The position numbers and the translations under genes were made by a program. DNA of 64,000 bases, taken from positions 1,806,812-1,870,811 of the forward strand of contig NW_017802491.1 in NCBI RefSeq assembly GCF_001625305.1, given 5' to 3'. Every line of letters begins with the position of its first letter. The stretch's first letter is position 1. The DNA comes from Branchiostoma belcheri (lineage: Eukaryota; Chordata; Leptocardii; Amphioxiformes; Branchiostomatidae). The notes under the pieces were generated by a model. It saw only the letters and a program-made list of their open reading frames with translations. It made no database searches and was not told where the DNA came from. Below are positions 13,501 through 28,500 of the stretch, piece by piece.

Positions 13501-16500
13501 TTAACCACGTATGAACAACACCAACTACTATGTCACTAGGGCAACTAAATGATTCATACCATGTACCATAAAACCCCATTTCTGCTTGACTCAAGCTCCT
13601 CGGCCCTTTTCACTTCTTAACTTCATCTAACTCATCTGCAGTGTTTGTGACTCTTTCATATTGCCACTGCTTGGTCTATACAGAGTTGCACGGCAGCAAA
13701 CATACACTATAGCAACATGCATAACTGTTGCGGTGCAAAGGAAATAAGCTTTCCCGTACATACTAGAACGCACCCCAATAAGTATCTGATGCATCTGTTT
13801 GACTACTTATCATTAACATTATTGTCATCAGACATTCAAGTTGATAGGTCGTACATCTGATGTAGTTTTTGTGTACCTTCTAAGAAAATCACCTTCTAAG
13901 TGATAACTTTGACTGAGCTCGCCATGAAGATACTAATGTCGAGATCCGTAATCTGCACACCAGCAGTTTCACAAACGTTTTGCGTAGACATAAAAGAATG
14001 TAAATAGCTCAGTCGTTAGCCACAAGTTAACATGTTACAGAGATTCGCTCCTTCCTCCCTGCAGCCTTACAATCTCCAAAAGGCCTGAATGCCCCATGGG
14101 TAACCGACTCAGATCTTACCCTGACTTGGGCGAAAGTTCGCGGGGCGACTGACTACGCCGTCCGGCTGCAGCCGCCAGCAGGGGAGGTTACCGAGACGGA
14201 GAACGGTCCGACGGCGCCCGAGCGGCGTGTCACGGGCCTTCTCCCGGGAACGGAGTACAAAATCTCGGTGGAGGCCGTCGGCTCGGAAGGACGCAGTTCC
14301 CCGAGTTACATCAAAATTGCAACAAAACGTAGGTCTGATTTGTACGTCGCCCCGTTAGTCCAGAGTCCCGTCACGTGGTTCTAATGTTACCTTGTCACCT
14401 CGTCCTGGTCTGTCTCGTGAAGTAACGCAATCGCCCGGGACGTGTCTGTGTGGTATGCATGCTTGCTCATTTCTCTCATTATGTCATGATTGCAAGAAAA
14501 AGCATGTGGCGCAAAGTAGCTCAATTGGGACGTTGTCGTGTTTCATCGGTTTTGGTGAAAAAGGAAGAGAGGAAGTATGATTTCATATGTCCAACCAAAA
14601 CAGCACTAAGAGCGCCGTTCGACCTGGCGGCGACGTCGATCACCGATCGGACAATGCTGGTATCGTGGCCGGCAGTCCCGGGTGCCACCGACTACAGGGT
14701 CACGATGGACCCGCCCGACGGGGAGGTGACGGTGGCCCGAAACGCTATCGCGGAGTCCAAGCGGGAAATCAAGGGACTGCAGCCTGGCAAAGAGTACCAA
14801 ATCACCGTGCTGGCGCTCAGTCCTGTGGGCTCCAGTGCACCTTCCGAGTCGTTCGTTGTCAAGACGAGAGGTACAGTCTGGCTGTCAAGAGATTTAAGTG
14901 TCTTGTCTCGTGCCCGTAACGCTTGATAAAGGAAATCCTCACCTCAGTTTCGAATCATTTCCGTTTTACGTAGCAACGTTATCCATCTTTGATAACGATG
15001 ATAATGGCATAAGGAAGAATGAATCATCATCCCGAAGGATACTGTTCCATGAAAATCGGCGATGTAAAACATTATCTGTCTTCGTCATCTTTCTTTGGGT
15101 ATCACTACCTACAGCTGCTAGCTTCTTGCCACGGTCGCCAAACTTTGGCTTGTCCTTTGTCTCTTATGCTCAATGCTTACACGTTTGCATGATCCAATAA
15201 GTATAATCTAACTGGTCACTCTTTTGCCATTCATTGTTGTTAAGACCACTTCTTCATCCTTTTCTGCCATTTTGCCTACTTACAAATTTCATACTATCAA
15301 TCATCTCTCTTACGTGTTTCCATTCTGTGTCTGTTTCTATCTCTCACCTGTCTCATAGCTCTAGCGGCTCCGTCCAGCATTTCTCCGGCTACTGTCACGG
15401 ATAATAGCGCTGGCCTGAAGTGGACCGCAGTCCCTGGCGCCACAGACTACACGCTTACTGTGGAACCTGCCGGCGGAGAGGTGTGGGAGACCCAGGCTGG
15501 GCCTGGAGACCCCGAGCGGGTCATCACGGGACTGCAGTCCGGGACAGAGTACGAGATTACCGTGTCGGCCACGGGACCCGACGGAACTAGTGCACCGAGT
15601 GAAAGGATAAAGATAAAGACAGAAGGTGCCGTGTACCATCTTCTAGAGCTAATGCATGTGACGGGTGACCCTGATAATTATTCCTTCCTTACAGGCAAGA
15701 TCTGAACAGACAAGAATTTAGTGTTGTGAAGTCATTTCGATACAGCTGTAAAATTATGTTGTACTAGTCGTATTTTCAGCAGTGTTTACGTCTGTGTCCT
15801 AACAGCTTTGGCTGCCCCGTCGGAAATAAAGCAAGCCACGGTGGCTAACGAGGAGATCGTCCTGAAGTGGAACCCGGTTCCCGGGGCCACGGACTATGAG
15901 CTGACCGTGGAGCCCCCGGCCGGAGACATCGTGGCCATGAAGGGAGGCCGTGCCCGGCCCATGCGCCGCCTGACCGGACTGACCCCCGGCACCGAGTACA
16001 AGATCGTCGTGGTGGCAAAGGACGCAAAAGGGAACGCAAGGAAGTCCGATACCATCTCGGCAACTACTCTAAGTGAGTTCCATTCTTCAATTTACTTTTC
16101 TTCAAGGGTATCTCATCTCTTTGTATACTATAACCTGTCCATGACAACATAGTATTATGCTCGAGATGTTATAAATATGGCCCAGCAAGGCTACTTAGCA
16201 AGTATCACTGACCTGGTAGCTGTAACGTTATGAAGTCAATTTTGCTACATTTATGCGACATATGTAATGTACTGCACTTATGGCCATCCTTTTGTCTTGA
16301 CGATAACAGACATTCCAAAGGCCGAGGGCCTACGAGCCTACGACATTACCGACACAACAGTTTACCTACGATGGGCCGCGATCTCCGGGTCCAAGGACTA
16401 CACCATCAACCTCAGACCGTCCGCCATCGCCTCGGTCAGCGCGCCCGAGAACGACATGAGGACGCCCGAGCGGCTGGTGCAGGGACTGCAGCCTTCTACC

Positions 16501-19500
16501 GAGTATAACATCTCCGTGTCGGCCATCACCGCTGATGGCCGCGGCCCCCCATGCAACCCAGTCACTATCGTGACCAAAGGTAGGTGACAACAATGTTTAA
16601 ATCCTGCTACACGGTGTCCATTGATCCATTGCAAAAAGTTTCTATCTGCTTGACATTGAGCTGAAATTGAAGTGAAAGCTTCTACCTATGGAGGATACAT
16701 CTAACAACACATCTATGCTTTGGTTTGCACCGAAGCACTCCCCATGCCTGAGGACTTCAAGCTCGTGACTGTGACTGACGAAGCTGCATTGATCAGCTGG
16801 GCTCCCATTGAAGGTGCCAAAGACTTCCATGTGGCAGTGGAGCCGGCGGGTCCGGAGGTTGCCCCTACAGAAGCAGGTAAAGCCGCCTCTGAGCGGGTCC
16901 TGCGCGGCCTGCAGCCTGCCAGGGACTACTGGGTCACCGTTACAGCCAAGAACGAAAAGGGAGAAAGCAACGAATCGCAGACGTTCTCTTTCAAAACTAT
17001 GGGTGAGACTTTATGATGTTCCATTTCTGAGACTCAGTTCCCCTACTGTTGTATTCTTTCATAAGGATGATGACTGTCGATTCCATTGCACAATTACCAT
17101 AGTCCAGAGATGGTCACTACCAAACTAGATATAAGAAATAAAACTTACATTTCCCCATGTCCTTACAGCCTTGGCCACTCCGTCTGGCTTCAAAGCCAGT
17201 CGCGTGACGGACACTACATGCGTGCTGTCCTGGACACCCGTCTCTGGTTCTGAAGACTACACGGTGAAGGTCCAGCCCCAGGGCGGGGAAGTAGCAGTGC
17301 CCCCAGCCGGCCCGTCGGCATCGGAGAGGCACCTGAAGGGACTGAAAGGGAAAACAACATACACGGTTACCATCGTCGCAACAAGCAGCAAAGGAACGAG
17401 CGCAGAGAGTCAGACATTTACGTTCACAACAACAGGTAAGATGAGCAATAATCGGTAGCTCTAGGGTCGGCCACGCCTATTTTACATGTAGGTATGTCAG
17501 TGGATCATCGTACGTATTTACGTGCGGCAGAAATTACTGAGTCCTTAACATCATATCTTTGACGATGTTCCTTCTTCTTCGTTCATCTTTGTAGGCACAA
17601 ACTGGTTATACTCTGTCCATACAAGTGACCTTGTAATTGTACGTTTCCTCCTTCCTCAGAGCTTCCGTCGCCCTCTGGTGTTGAAGTGTCCTCAGTGACA
17701 GCCTCGGGCCTAGTGTTGGCGTGGAGTCCTGTCTCCGGTGCCACCGACTACATCGTCACGTCGGAGCCGGACGCCAGGGTGTCTCCCGGGGAAGGCGGAG
17801 GCAAGAGCGATGCCAAGCGGGTGGTGTCTGGTCTCGAACCTGGAACTGAGTATACATTCACAGTAGTGGCCGTCAGCACGGAGGGCTCCAGTGCCGCATG
17901 TGAACCTGTTAAAGTTAAAACCAGAGGTAAGAGGACATGTCGGATATATGTAGATTATTTGAGAAGTTTACATAAGTATATGAGTCATCACAAACAGTTG
18001 ATGGGGAAGAGGATGCCTAACTGTTGTAACGTCAGGTCTTGTGATTTGACTGATTTCTGAATCAAGCTTAAGGAACTTCCTTACCATAGTTAGTTAATAG
18101 TCACACACAAGAATGCTAGCACTCATATACGTATACTTTTTGCTCTACACGTTCATCTTCAGTTCTGGACACGCCTGCTAAGATTGAGGCCGCTACGGCA
18201 ACAACCAACACGGCTGTGATCACATGGACGGCCGTGAAGGGGGCGACCGACTACAAGCTGGTGGTGGAACCTCCTGGAGCTGAAGTCCTGGTAGACAAGG
18301 AGGGACCTGCCGCTCCCAAGAGAATACTGAAGGGACTGCACCCTGACACACATTACCATGTCTATGTAACAGCCATCAGTGCAGCTGGGGAGAGCACACA
18401 GTCAGAAGCTTTGGAGATTCAAACTGCCGGTGAGAAAACTGAATTTTCTTAGGCATCTTTCTAAATGTTATACGTGTGATACAGGTTTTGGTATCTACCC
18501 GTTGTGGAAAAGCTGTCCTGAATTGAACAACAAATTTGAATGTGGGTCGTCAATTATAAGCCTTGAGTTGTATTCCTTGTTTGCTTGTCATCCTACGGTA
18601 TTTCCCAATGATGTTAATTAGTAATGTTTTCTTCAGCGCTGCCAAGCCCTGCACGTCTGAGCGCACCGACAGTCACAGACAGGAGCGTGCTCGTCTCCTG
18701 GGCTCCGACAGAGGGCGCCGAGGAGTACATCGTTAAGGTGCAGCCTGAGTGTGAAGTAGTGCCGACAGCAGGAGGACCGGGCGCCCCTGAGAGAGAACTC
18801 AGGAACCTGAAGCCAGCCACGGAGTACACTATCCGGGTAGCTGCCAGGGGACCGCTGGGAACAAGCGCTGACAGCGAACCTTTACCGATCCGGACAAATG
18901 GTAAGGTTTAGATTCATCAATACATAGATATTTGTTTTGAAGACAGTCGTCCTGGTTTTTCATATTTCTGATTCCAACCTACTTACCACTGGCCACAGCT
19001 TGAATACAAGATGTTTATTTCTCCCTTGTTCATCACATCGTCTCATCTTACCGTTTCAGCGCTGCCTACTCCATCTAAGGTCGAGGTGCCTTTCGTCTCC
19101 GATAAGGAGGTCAGAGTGTCTTGGCCGGCGGTGCCTGGTGCTACCGACTACCACGTGAAGACCCAGCCGGAGGCCAGTGTACAGCCCGGGGAGGGCGGTC
19201 CTGGTGCGCCAGAGAGAGTCGTCACCGGACTGAAACCCAACACGGAGTACAGCATCAGAGTCGTGGCGCTCACCAAGGAAGGTAGCAGCGCCATGACTGA
19301 ACCTGTGAAAGTCACCACCAAAGGTCAGTGTTGTGTCTGATACATCCTTTACTCTTTCCCTGTCAGTCATTTTTAGGAAATCGCTGACGTCTGTGTATTA
19401 ATACTTAAATATGAATATCAGTTGCTACATCTTACAACTGTCTTTGCAGTTGCATCAAATGTAGTTTGTGTGGAACGTTCTCCAGTTGTTTTATCAATTG

Positions 19501-22500
19501 TAATCAGTTGAAAAATGCTACTTCTGTCATGTCATACATCTTTTTTCATTTTCAGCTTTGGAAACGCCTTCCAAGATCCAGCCTGCCTCAACAACTGCTG
19601 ACATGGCCGTGATCACCTGGTCGGCAGTGAAGGGGGCTACCGACTACAAGGTAGTCGTAGAACCCTCCGGACCTGAGGTCCAAGTAGACAAGGAGGGGCC
19701 AGCCGCTCCTAAGAGAATACTGAAGGGACTGCACCCTGATACCGAGTATACTGCCTATGTGACGGCTGTTAGCGATGCTGGAGACAGCACACAGTCAGAA
19801 CCATTCAAGCTGAGAACCCCCGGTGAGATCGCTATTCGTCTTCCTTAGTTTTTAGTTTTTACAATCCAGCATTGAGAGTTTTCAGCTTTCTTTTTTTTCA
19901 CAAGGGTTGTTTATTGTTGGTTCAAATATAAAGAACATAATCGATAGGTGTTTGTAATCTCACCTGTCAAGAAAATTATAGAGTATGTATAGAGAGAAAT
20001 CATTAAGTATTTCGACAATTTAGACAGCTAAAGATTACTTGTCGTGTATTGAAGGTGTATCATGTTTATTTTATTTCAATATTGTTTTCCAACAGGTCTG
20101 CCAGTGCCGGCACGTTTAGGTACACCGACAGTCACAGATAGGAACGTGATCGTCTCCTGGGCTCCGATAGAGGGTGCCGAGGAGTACATCGTTAAGGTGG
20201 AGCCTGAGTGTGAAGTAGTGCCGACAGCAGGAGGACCGGGCGCTCCTGAGAGAGAACTCAGGAACCTGAAGCCAGCCACGGAGTACATCGTCAGGGTAGC
20301 CGCCAAGTTTCCTCAAGGAGTGAGCGCTGAGAGCGAACATTTAGCCATTCGTACAAATGGTAAGACTTGGAAACACATGTCACCCTGATGACATTTTGTT
20401 AAATTGTGTTTTTTGAATTGTTTATTTCTTTGGATCAATTGAAACATATTTCAACACAAGACATAGCTAGAGCTAACTAGAATTTTCGTCAAAATCTTCG
20501 GTCTACATGTATCACAATAGATGAACGAAGGGTTTTATAGGCACCTGTGACCCGCTAAAGAAGTCACGGGTCATGATCTATCAGGTCATGTGTTCATGAA
20601 GTCAGTTATCGTGAGGAAAACCAAAGCAAACTATGTGTTTGAATTCATCAGATGGCGATCCATCACATGCTAATCTATTATATTGTTTTCTTCGAATTTT
20701 CCATCCAGCGCTTCCTGCTCCTACTGGCGTCGAGGTGCCTTTCGTCTCCGATAAGGAGGTCAGAGTGTCTTGGCCGGCGGTGCCTGGTGCTACCGACTAC
20801 CACGTGAAGACTCAGCCGGAGGCCAGTGTCCAGCCCGGGGAGGGCGGTCCTGGTGCGCCGGAGAGAGTCGTTACCGGGCTGAATCCTAAGACGGAATACA
20901 GCATCAAAGTCGTGGCGCTCACGCAGAAGGGTAGCAGCGCCTTGTCAGAGCCCGTTAAAGTCACCACTAAAGGTAGGTGAAAATGGACCTAGAACCATCA
21001 GATTTTACAACTGCACTTGGCGTATGTACCTGTATTAAATGGTAAACATAAGCATAGCTGCAACTGACACAATGCCTACGTCTGATGTGTTTCCTTGCAG
21101 CACTTCCACGACCGAATGAAAGCAAAGTCAAGTCGGTTACGGACAACAGTGCCATCATTACATGGACCGGTATCCAGGGGGCTGCGGACTACCAAATCTC
21201 TGTAGAGCCCAAATGTGAAGTCAGGCAGACTAAAAAAGCTACCGCCCCAGAGAGGGAGCTGAGGGGTCTGTTGTCAGGCACAGAGTACACCGTCACCATC
21301 ACCGCCGTCGGGAAGTCAGGAACAAGTGCCGTGTCCGAACCGCTTATCGTCCGAACCAAAGGTAAGACAACTGCATGTGCCATGTTTCACAACCTAAACG
21401 GCAGTTGTGTATATTAGCGAAGTCAGATAGGCTTTGACGGACAGGTAGTTGATGAATAGGGATAAGGACTTGCCATTACGCATTTTAATCTCATTTTGCG
21501 TTCAGGACAGTCCTTTGGACTGCATGGACAAGCGCCTTGTTTACCTTAATTGTTTCGACTGTCTCCTTACCGTTCACACATCGCCCTTAAAAGTGATATT
21601 AATACGAACATTTTGCAAAATTTCTAACGATTTCATATGCTTCCTCTTCTTGTTCTCTTCCTCATGACCTCTCGTTCCCCAATGTTTGTTTCCGACCCCC
21701 GTTTGTGGCATCCTATCTTTTATTTGCCATCTGTGATACTTTTACTCCTGCACTACTTCTACCTGCCTATCTAATATACTAACACATTCCCGTTCTAAAT
21801 CACGATTATTGTGTCCTGTTCCTTCACGAACCCATTCCACTCACCGTACATGTTTGTGGGCTGCCCTTCTTCCAATCATCTTACCAACGTCCGTTCAATA
21901 TGGCCGACACACGTGCAGCCTTGCTGCCTCCCGCGGATGTACGAGCCTCGTCCGTGACGGACTCCAGCCTTCTCCTGGCCTGGAAGCCCGTGGAAGGGGC
22001 CACGAGCTACATCATCAGTACGGAGCCGGACAAGGCCCGGGTACAGCTAGTGGACGACTCCAAGGGGAAGGAATCCCCCGAGCGACTGTTGACTCAGCTT
22101 TGGCCCAACACAGAATACACCTTAACCATCATAGCCGTCAACAACGACGAGTCCAGCATGGAGTGCGAGCCTTTCAAAGTCAAAACTCTAGGTGCATTCT
22201 TCGGTCGAACATCTCTGAGTGTCCTTGTTCTGCTGACCTTTTGTAAAGTTTGCCATTTGTCATCAAGCAGCGTCTTACATACCGCTGCTGTGTGCTGTGC
22301 CGAACACGATAACCATTTCTTTTTTTAATGTTGACTCATCATTTTTAACCATCCATGAGATTCCTTGCTTGATTTAAAGTTGAAGTGTGTAGACGAGGTC
22401 TGTGGAGTATGTCAAGATTTTGCTTGTACGGTTTTGAGTTTTGCAGTCTGATTTATCTTTCTAATGGGATACATCAGTGTACAACGACATCGAATCCCTG

Positions 22501-25500
22501 GTGCCTGCAGATATCGTAACAGGTTACTGTGTCAAGCAGATGTAAATATATAACGTTATACATGTAAATGACCATAATGTCTTGAAGAAACCGAGATTAA
22601 AACTTTGTGTTTGAATGCCAGATTAACACATGTCCCCTTACAAGTTCTATATTGTGACATTATGTTAACTAATAGTATATATATTTCTGTGTTTTAGAGG
22701 TATTTGCGTGTTCTACAGTTACATGCGTCTCTAGAATGTCTTAACACTGTCTGTTTGTACAATCCAGCATTGTCTAAACCGTCAAGAGTCACGGCTGGAA
22801 AAGTAGGAGACACGTCCGCTCTCCTGGTATGGGCTCCGGCTGAGGCGGCGACAAACTACGTACTGACAGTCAACCCTCCCGCCGAAGTCGTACCAACTGA
22901 CAAGGGTCCGTCCGGCCCTGAGAGGGTCCTAAAGGGGTTGAAAACGAACACGGAGTACACCGTTAGCGTCACCGCAAAGAACCCAGATGGCACAAGCGCT
23001 CCATCAGATGAGTTTGTCTTCAAAACTAAAGGTTAGGACTCTAACATCTTGTTGAATGCAATGTCTTGCGGTATAGGTGTCATAATTAGCAGCGTTGTTG
23101 ATTTTATCGTTGTGGATACTTGAAATCGTTGATGGACAGTCTAATACTACCAGATGACCTCTGGACTATTTCGAAGACTATACCGTTCAGGCTTTAGCTG
23201 GCTTTTAGAGCATCCACTCTACGGTCAGTACTAGTCATATTTACTTTGCACATTTCACACACGCAGAACAGTTTGCTTTAGGTTATCCAGTCCAGTGAAG
23301 CAATGACTGTTGAGACAAGGACTGTTTGTCTGGTTGACATCACTATTTCACACTCTTAAAGATAGCACTGTCCTTCACAGACCATTTTGGTGACCTAGAT
23401 ACAGGAAGCTCACTATTCCCTGTCTATGTCGTCTACAGCATTGCCGTCACCCGAACAGCCCAGCCAAGCGGCGGTCACCGACACAACCGCCACTGTGACT
23501 TGGGCCGCTGTACCAGGGGCGACCGACTACGTCGTGAAGGTGGACCCTGAGGGACAAGTTATGGAGACGGCAGACGGGGCCGGAGCGCCTGTAAGGCAGA
23601 TACAGGGACTGAAGCCCGGCACAGAGTACAAGGTTGTTGTTTCTGGAAAGGGGGAGAAGGGCGACGGCGCAGAATGTGAACCAATCGTCATCAAGACCAA
23701 CCGTAAGTTGTCACAATTTCTTCCCGTGGATAGCTTCATAGACCGCAGAAGTACCATAGAACTACATCGTGTCAAACCGTGGTAGAAATAGCAACGGCTA
23801 TCTTGTACTTGATTAATTGGGCCAAGTAAACATTGCGGTCAACTTGGGACAGAATTCTAATTAAGGGTCGCGTGCCTTCGGTGAGATATTTGTATTATCT
23901 CCTACTGACCCTTACTGTGACTCTGTGATTCCTATGGATTCCTTGCCGCTGTTGCCTTAAGGGAGAAACATACTACTACTGTGCCAAATCCCATATATTG
24001 ATGATGTTGACAACAACGCATCCACGTTGTTGTTCTAGCTTTGCCTTCCCCCGCTGCCGTCAAACCCACCTCGGTGGAGGATAACAAGCTGACCCTGGGT
24101 TGGTCGGCCGTACCAGGAGCTACTGACTACAAGATTGTCTCCAGCCCGGAGGACGTACAGGTGGTGACACGGAAGGGCGGCCGTGCTGACTCCGAGCGGG
24201 TCATCACTGGTCTCCGCCCCGGTACAGAGTACTCCTTCTCCGTGGTCGCTGTGTGTCCTGACGGAAACAGTGCACAGACAGAACCAGTTAAAGTCACCAC
24301 GAAAGGTACGTTTGTTTTCTTCTCTTCTTCTCTATACAATCACAGGACATTGCTGGCAGCTACCTTCCAGCCATGTCGATCATTGATGTAATAGTTATCC
24401 AATCCATCTTGTAATCATTTTGTCCCAATTTCTTTTCCACATGAAGCATTGCCGACGCCAGGCGGTGTGAAGGCCGGGACCGTTGAAGACACCACCGCTA
24501 CGGTCGTCTGGTCCAACGTTCCCGGTGCATCTGACTACACGGTGCAGGTGGAGCCCACAGGTGAAGTTGTTCTGACCAAAGAAGGTCCCGCGGCCCCGGT
24601 AAGGGAGATCAGGGGCCTTCAGGCTGGGCAAGAGTACAGAGTTGCCGTTGTCGGGAAAGGACCGAGTGGGGAGAGCGCTCCTTGTGAACCTATCTCCATT
24701 AAAACAAATGGTAAGACTCCTCTCCTTTCTTTCACAGTTCATTCATAAGAATCATATTGTCTACTAAAATTTGTATCCAGCTATTCGAAGACGTGTTGTT
24801 GATAAAGTAACTGTAACATTATAAACTTCCACAGTCCTTGCAACTCCATCCGGCATCAAGCCGTCGACCATTGACGACAACAGTGTGACCCTGGCTTGGA
24901 CCTCGGTACCAGGTGCAACGGATTACGTCATATCCGGTGTGCCCGATGGAGCTAAGGTGTCGGCGGGTAAGGACGGCCCTGCAGGTGCCGAGAGAGTCGT
25001 CACCGGTCTGCAGGCAGCGACTGACTACTCCATCTCCGTAACAGCTGTTAGCTCTAAGGGCGAAAGTGGTGCTGGGCAGCCAGTACGAATCACGACAAAA
25101 GGTGAGCGCAAACATTAACACTTAATAACCACAGGTCGTCATAAAGATTTTGAATTGTAAAATACTGGTTGCACGGAATAAAGGCACTGACTGGTATGCG
25201 TCTGTTCGTATGCTTTAGCACTTCCAACTCCCGATGATGTGGCCGTCAGCTCGTCCGCTGACAGCGCTACGATAACCTGGGCACCTGTTCCCGGCGCTAA
25301 GGACTATGACATAGTCACCGACCCTCCCGCAGAGGTCTCACCGACAGACAAAGGACCGTCGGCCGCTGAGAGAGTGGTCAAGGGTCTGAAGCCAGGCACG
25401 GACTACGAGGTGAAGATTGCTGCCACTAACGACAAGGGCGTAAGCAACCCATGTCGGCCTGTGAAGTTTTCTACGAAAGGTAAGCAATCCAAGGTGTATG

Positions 25501-28500
25501 TTATCTCAAGCCAGGTCGCGTTCATTTCAGCGTTACCGCGAATTAGCCTCATATTAGCTGTAGTCTCAGCATTTCAACATGCAATTTGTTCCTAGACGCG
25601 CATGAAATGCTCTGACCATGATCCATTTGCTACTCTTTGATTCTTTTTACTTTTGATTTTTATTTCTGTCTTGGCTCTTATTTGTAAACCAATTGTTTTC
25701 TCATCAACGCACACATCATTCACAAACACATTAGTAGTATACAGACAGGTGTCCGATCATTTATACCATCACCCTGTTGGTGCAGTCAAACGTACCACAC
25801 TTTCAAGAGGCTGGTTCTGAGCCTGTCACTTTATCGCCATTTTTTGTGAATTTCCACATTAACATCTGAGCAGCAGCTCCTAACCGTGCTATATCACGTT
25901 CTGTAGACATAGGGCTGCGAATCCTAAGAACACGGGTATGTGGGGTCCAGGCTGTCGCGCCTGCCAGTACCGCACCCACCTGCTTGGCGCAATGGGCAGC
26001 TGAAGCCGGACGATGTACTGTCACCGTCTACCCCGAGCCGCTTGGTACTTGATAACGCTTCTAGCCTTATACACATTTCACAGTACTCATCCGCTACCTT
26101 CCTATTCTTATGAAACGAACCTCAGTCGAGATGTTCCTCTCTAACCACTGGCTTCTTTAATCACGAGGCCCTTGAATCATGGACACATCATGGTAAAACG
26201 CACCAGCATGGCACAGGACATGCATACAGCTGTTTTAATGTTTATTATTTTTTCTAACTTCTTTACTTCTTTACTGTCCTACCTATCTGAATCAAGTGAT
26301 CTTGTACCTCTCTTTCTGCAGACACTGTTTCTGAGCTCGATGACTTGCAATTGCCTGAGGTCTCGGCTGAAGTCGCCTGTGCATCAGACTCTTTCACAAT
26401 AACAGTGTACAAGACCGACAATGGACCCTAGCACCACTTCCACACACATCACCTGCACATGTACATATACATGCAGTTTTCACCCTCGCCTGTTCTCATT
26501 TCACGTCTTTTCTACCTTTTCTCCTTAAAATGTGTCATAGATCAATAAGTAGCAAACGGATCACTGGTCAGCAAGCATTCTGTCCAAATTGACAGCCGTA
26601 TACTTACGTATAAAAAGCATGTCATTTGACCTGTCCATTGGCCTTTTGTCATTGCCACGACTATGCGCGTCTAGACCTGTCAAAGATGGCCAAGGACCAT
26701 GTTACGATTCCGTCGATGGCGATATTTTGTTCACCGATATTGCTATAACTAACGTGGAACTGAATCATGTGTCGATTGTGGCGTTTGCGGTCTTTCATTT
26801 TGCTTTGTGGATTCATTGCAAGGCATCATTGAAGACTTTCTTCATCAAAACTAATGGACCCCTGATACGTAATTGGGCCTTCACTGCAATACCGATTACA
26901 ATCTAAACATTATGGTCATTTGAACGACTGTCTAACAAGGATAGGGCTGCATCAGACCATTACTTTGCCACTAGTCAATGACCATACTAATATGTGCTCT
27001 AGAGTCTGCCATAAGTTGCACAAGTCATAGGCTAATACCGGCTGCTGAACTGATGACATGACTTGCCCTGAAGATGAAACACCCTTGAACTACAAATCTT
27101 TTCACTGGATAACCCTGACATCATATCAGGTAATAGGAATGGAACATTGAGTGTCTACACGGAATGGTGTATGCGCCATTGTTTGGATGATCTATTAATC
27201 TGCTTTAAAATCATGTACATGATGCACTACATGTTCTTGTCATTTTGGGCGGATGATGACGGATGATATACATTTGTCCTTCAAGCTTGCCAAAGGCCAA
27301 CGGGTGTGAAGTCACCTTCATTAACTGACAACCAGGCGACCATTACGTGGAGTCCCGTACCCGGTGCGACCGACTACCGCGTCCTTGTGGAGCCGGCGGA
27401 AGGTTCCGTGAAACTACCAGCAGGGGGACCAGGGGAGGCAGAGAGGACCATCGTGGGTCTGACCGCTGGAGCAGAGTACACGGTGTCGGTGATCGGCATG
27501 ACAGAGAAAGGCTCTGGAGAGGCCAGCGAACCGGTCAAAATCACCACAAGAGGTAGGTTAATGCTCATATCATTTTGGCCTCATTATAGATTGTGCAGAG
27601 GTTTGACATGAGTGGGTATGCTTGTTTGGCTGTTGTGTGGCGCGATTTCTCTATCTGTCGTCTTATTTTCTGGGCAAACTCAGATGCCCAATTGCTCGTC
27701 GTTACAAGTTGCAATTATTCCTCATCTGGAGTTTTTGTACAGCGGTTGATTGGTAACTGGATCAATTTAACAACTGAACCTTGCGACTCTTTCGGGACAT
27801 TTAGACCGACATCCTGTCTTAGTCTTACCACCGGCAACATTGACATTACAAACAAATGTATTCAATGCAGTGCCTATTTTTAAAGGCCCCGCTGTTGACC
27901 ATAATTTGCTTCAGAACGCCAACAAAAAGCTTTGTGCGGTACACGCGATTATTGTTTCCCTTATTTTTAGTTCTTGAAATTCACACCTTTCGCAGCATTA
28001 CCTGCACCGTTGGGGGTGAAAGCCTCAGCGGTGAAAACGACGTCGGTTACATTGTCGTGGTCTCCCGTGACTGGCGCCCAAGATTACCGGGTCGAAGTGG
28101 TGCCAAAGGCCGGCAGAGTCATGCAGCCTATCGGCGGACCCGCAACTTGGGAACGCAAGATTGTAGGCCTCGAACCTCTTCAAGACTACGAGTTCACCGT
28201 AGTCGCTGTACAAGATAAAGAAGAAAGTCTTCCTTCAAAAACTCTGAAAGTCACCACCGGTAGGGACGTTGATGTGGCTTACCCCTGGATATTCGTAGAA
28301 GAAAACTTCACCTTTTGATGCATTTTCAAGAGCCCCACCCCATCCCTTTGGACTCAAACCGCGCACGATTGCTTTGGTTGTTTCCAATGCACGGTATTGC
28401 TGCTTTTTAGCGGAGCTGTTCCCTTTATCGATGCTTGGCCAATTTTCTAGTTAGGGCAAGAAACCCATGTTGTTTGTAGCCTTATACCAGGAGAAGCCAC

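Noticed and set aside
9651..23702. KGD in several F-G loops as integrin motifs
   Set aside because: KG is part of the common loop consensus in this array (KGxS), so KGD arises by one change; unlike the two RGD cases it gives no clear signal.
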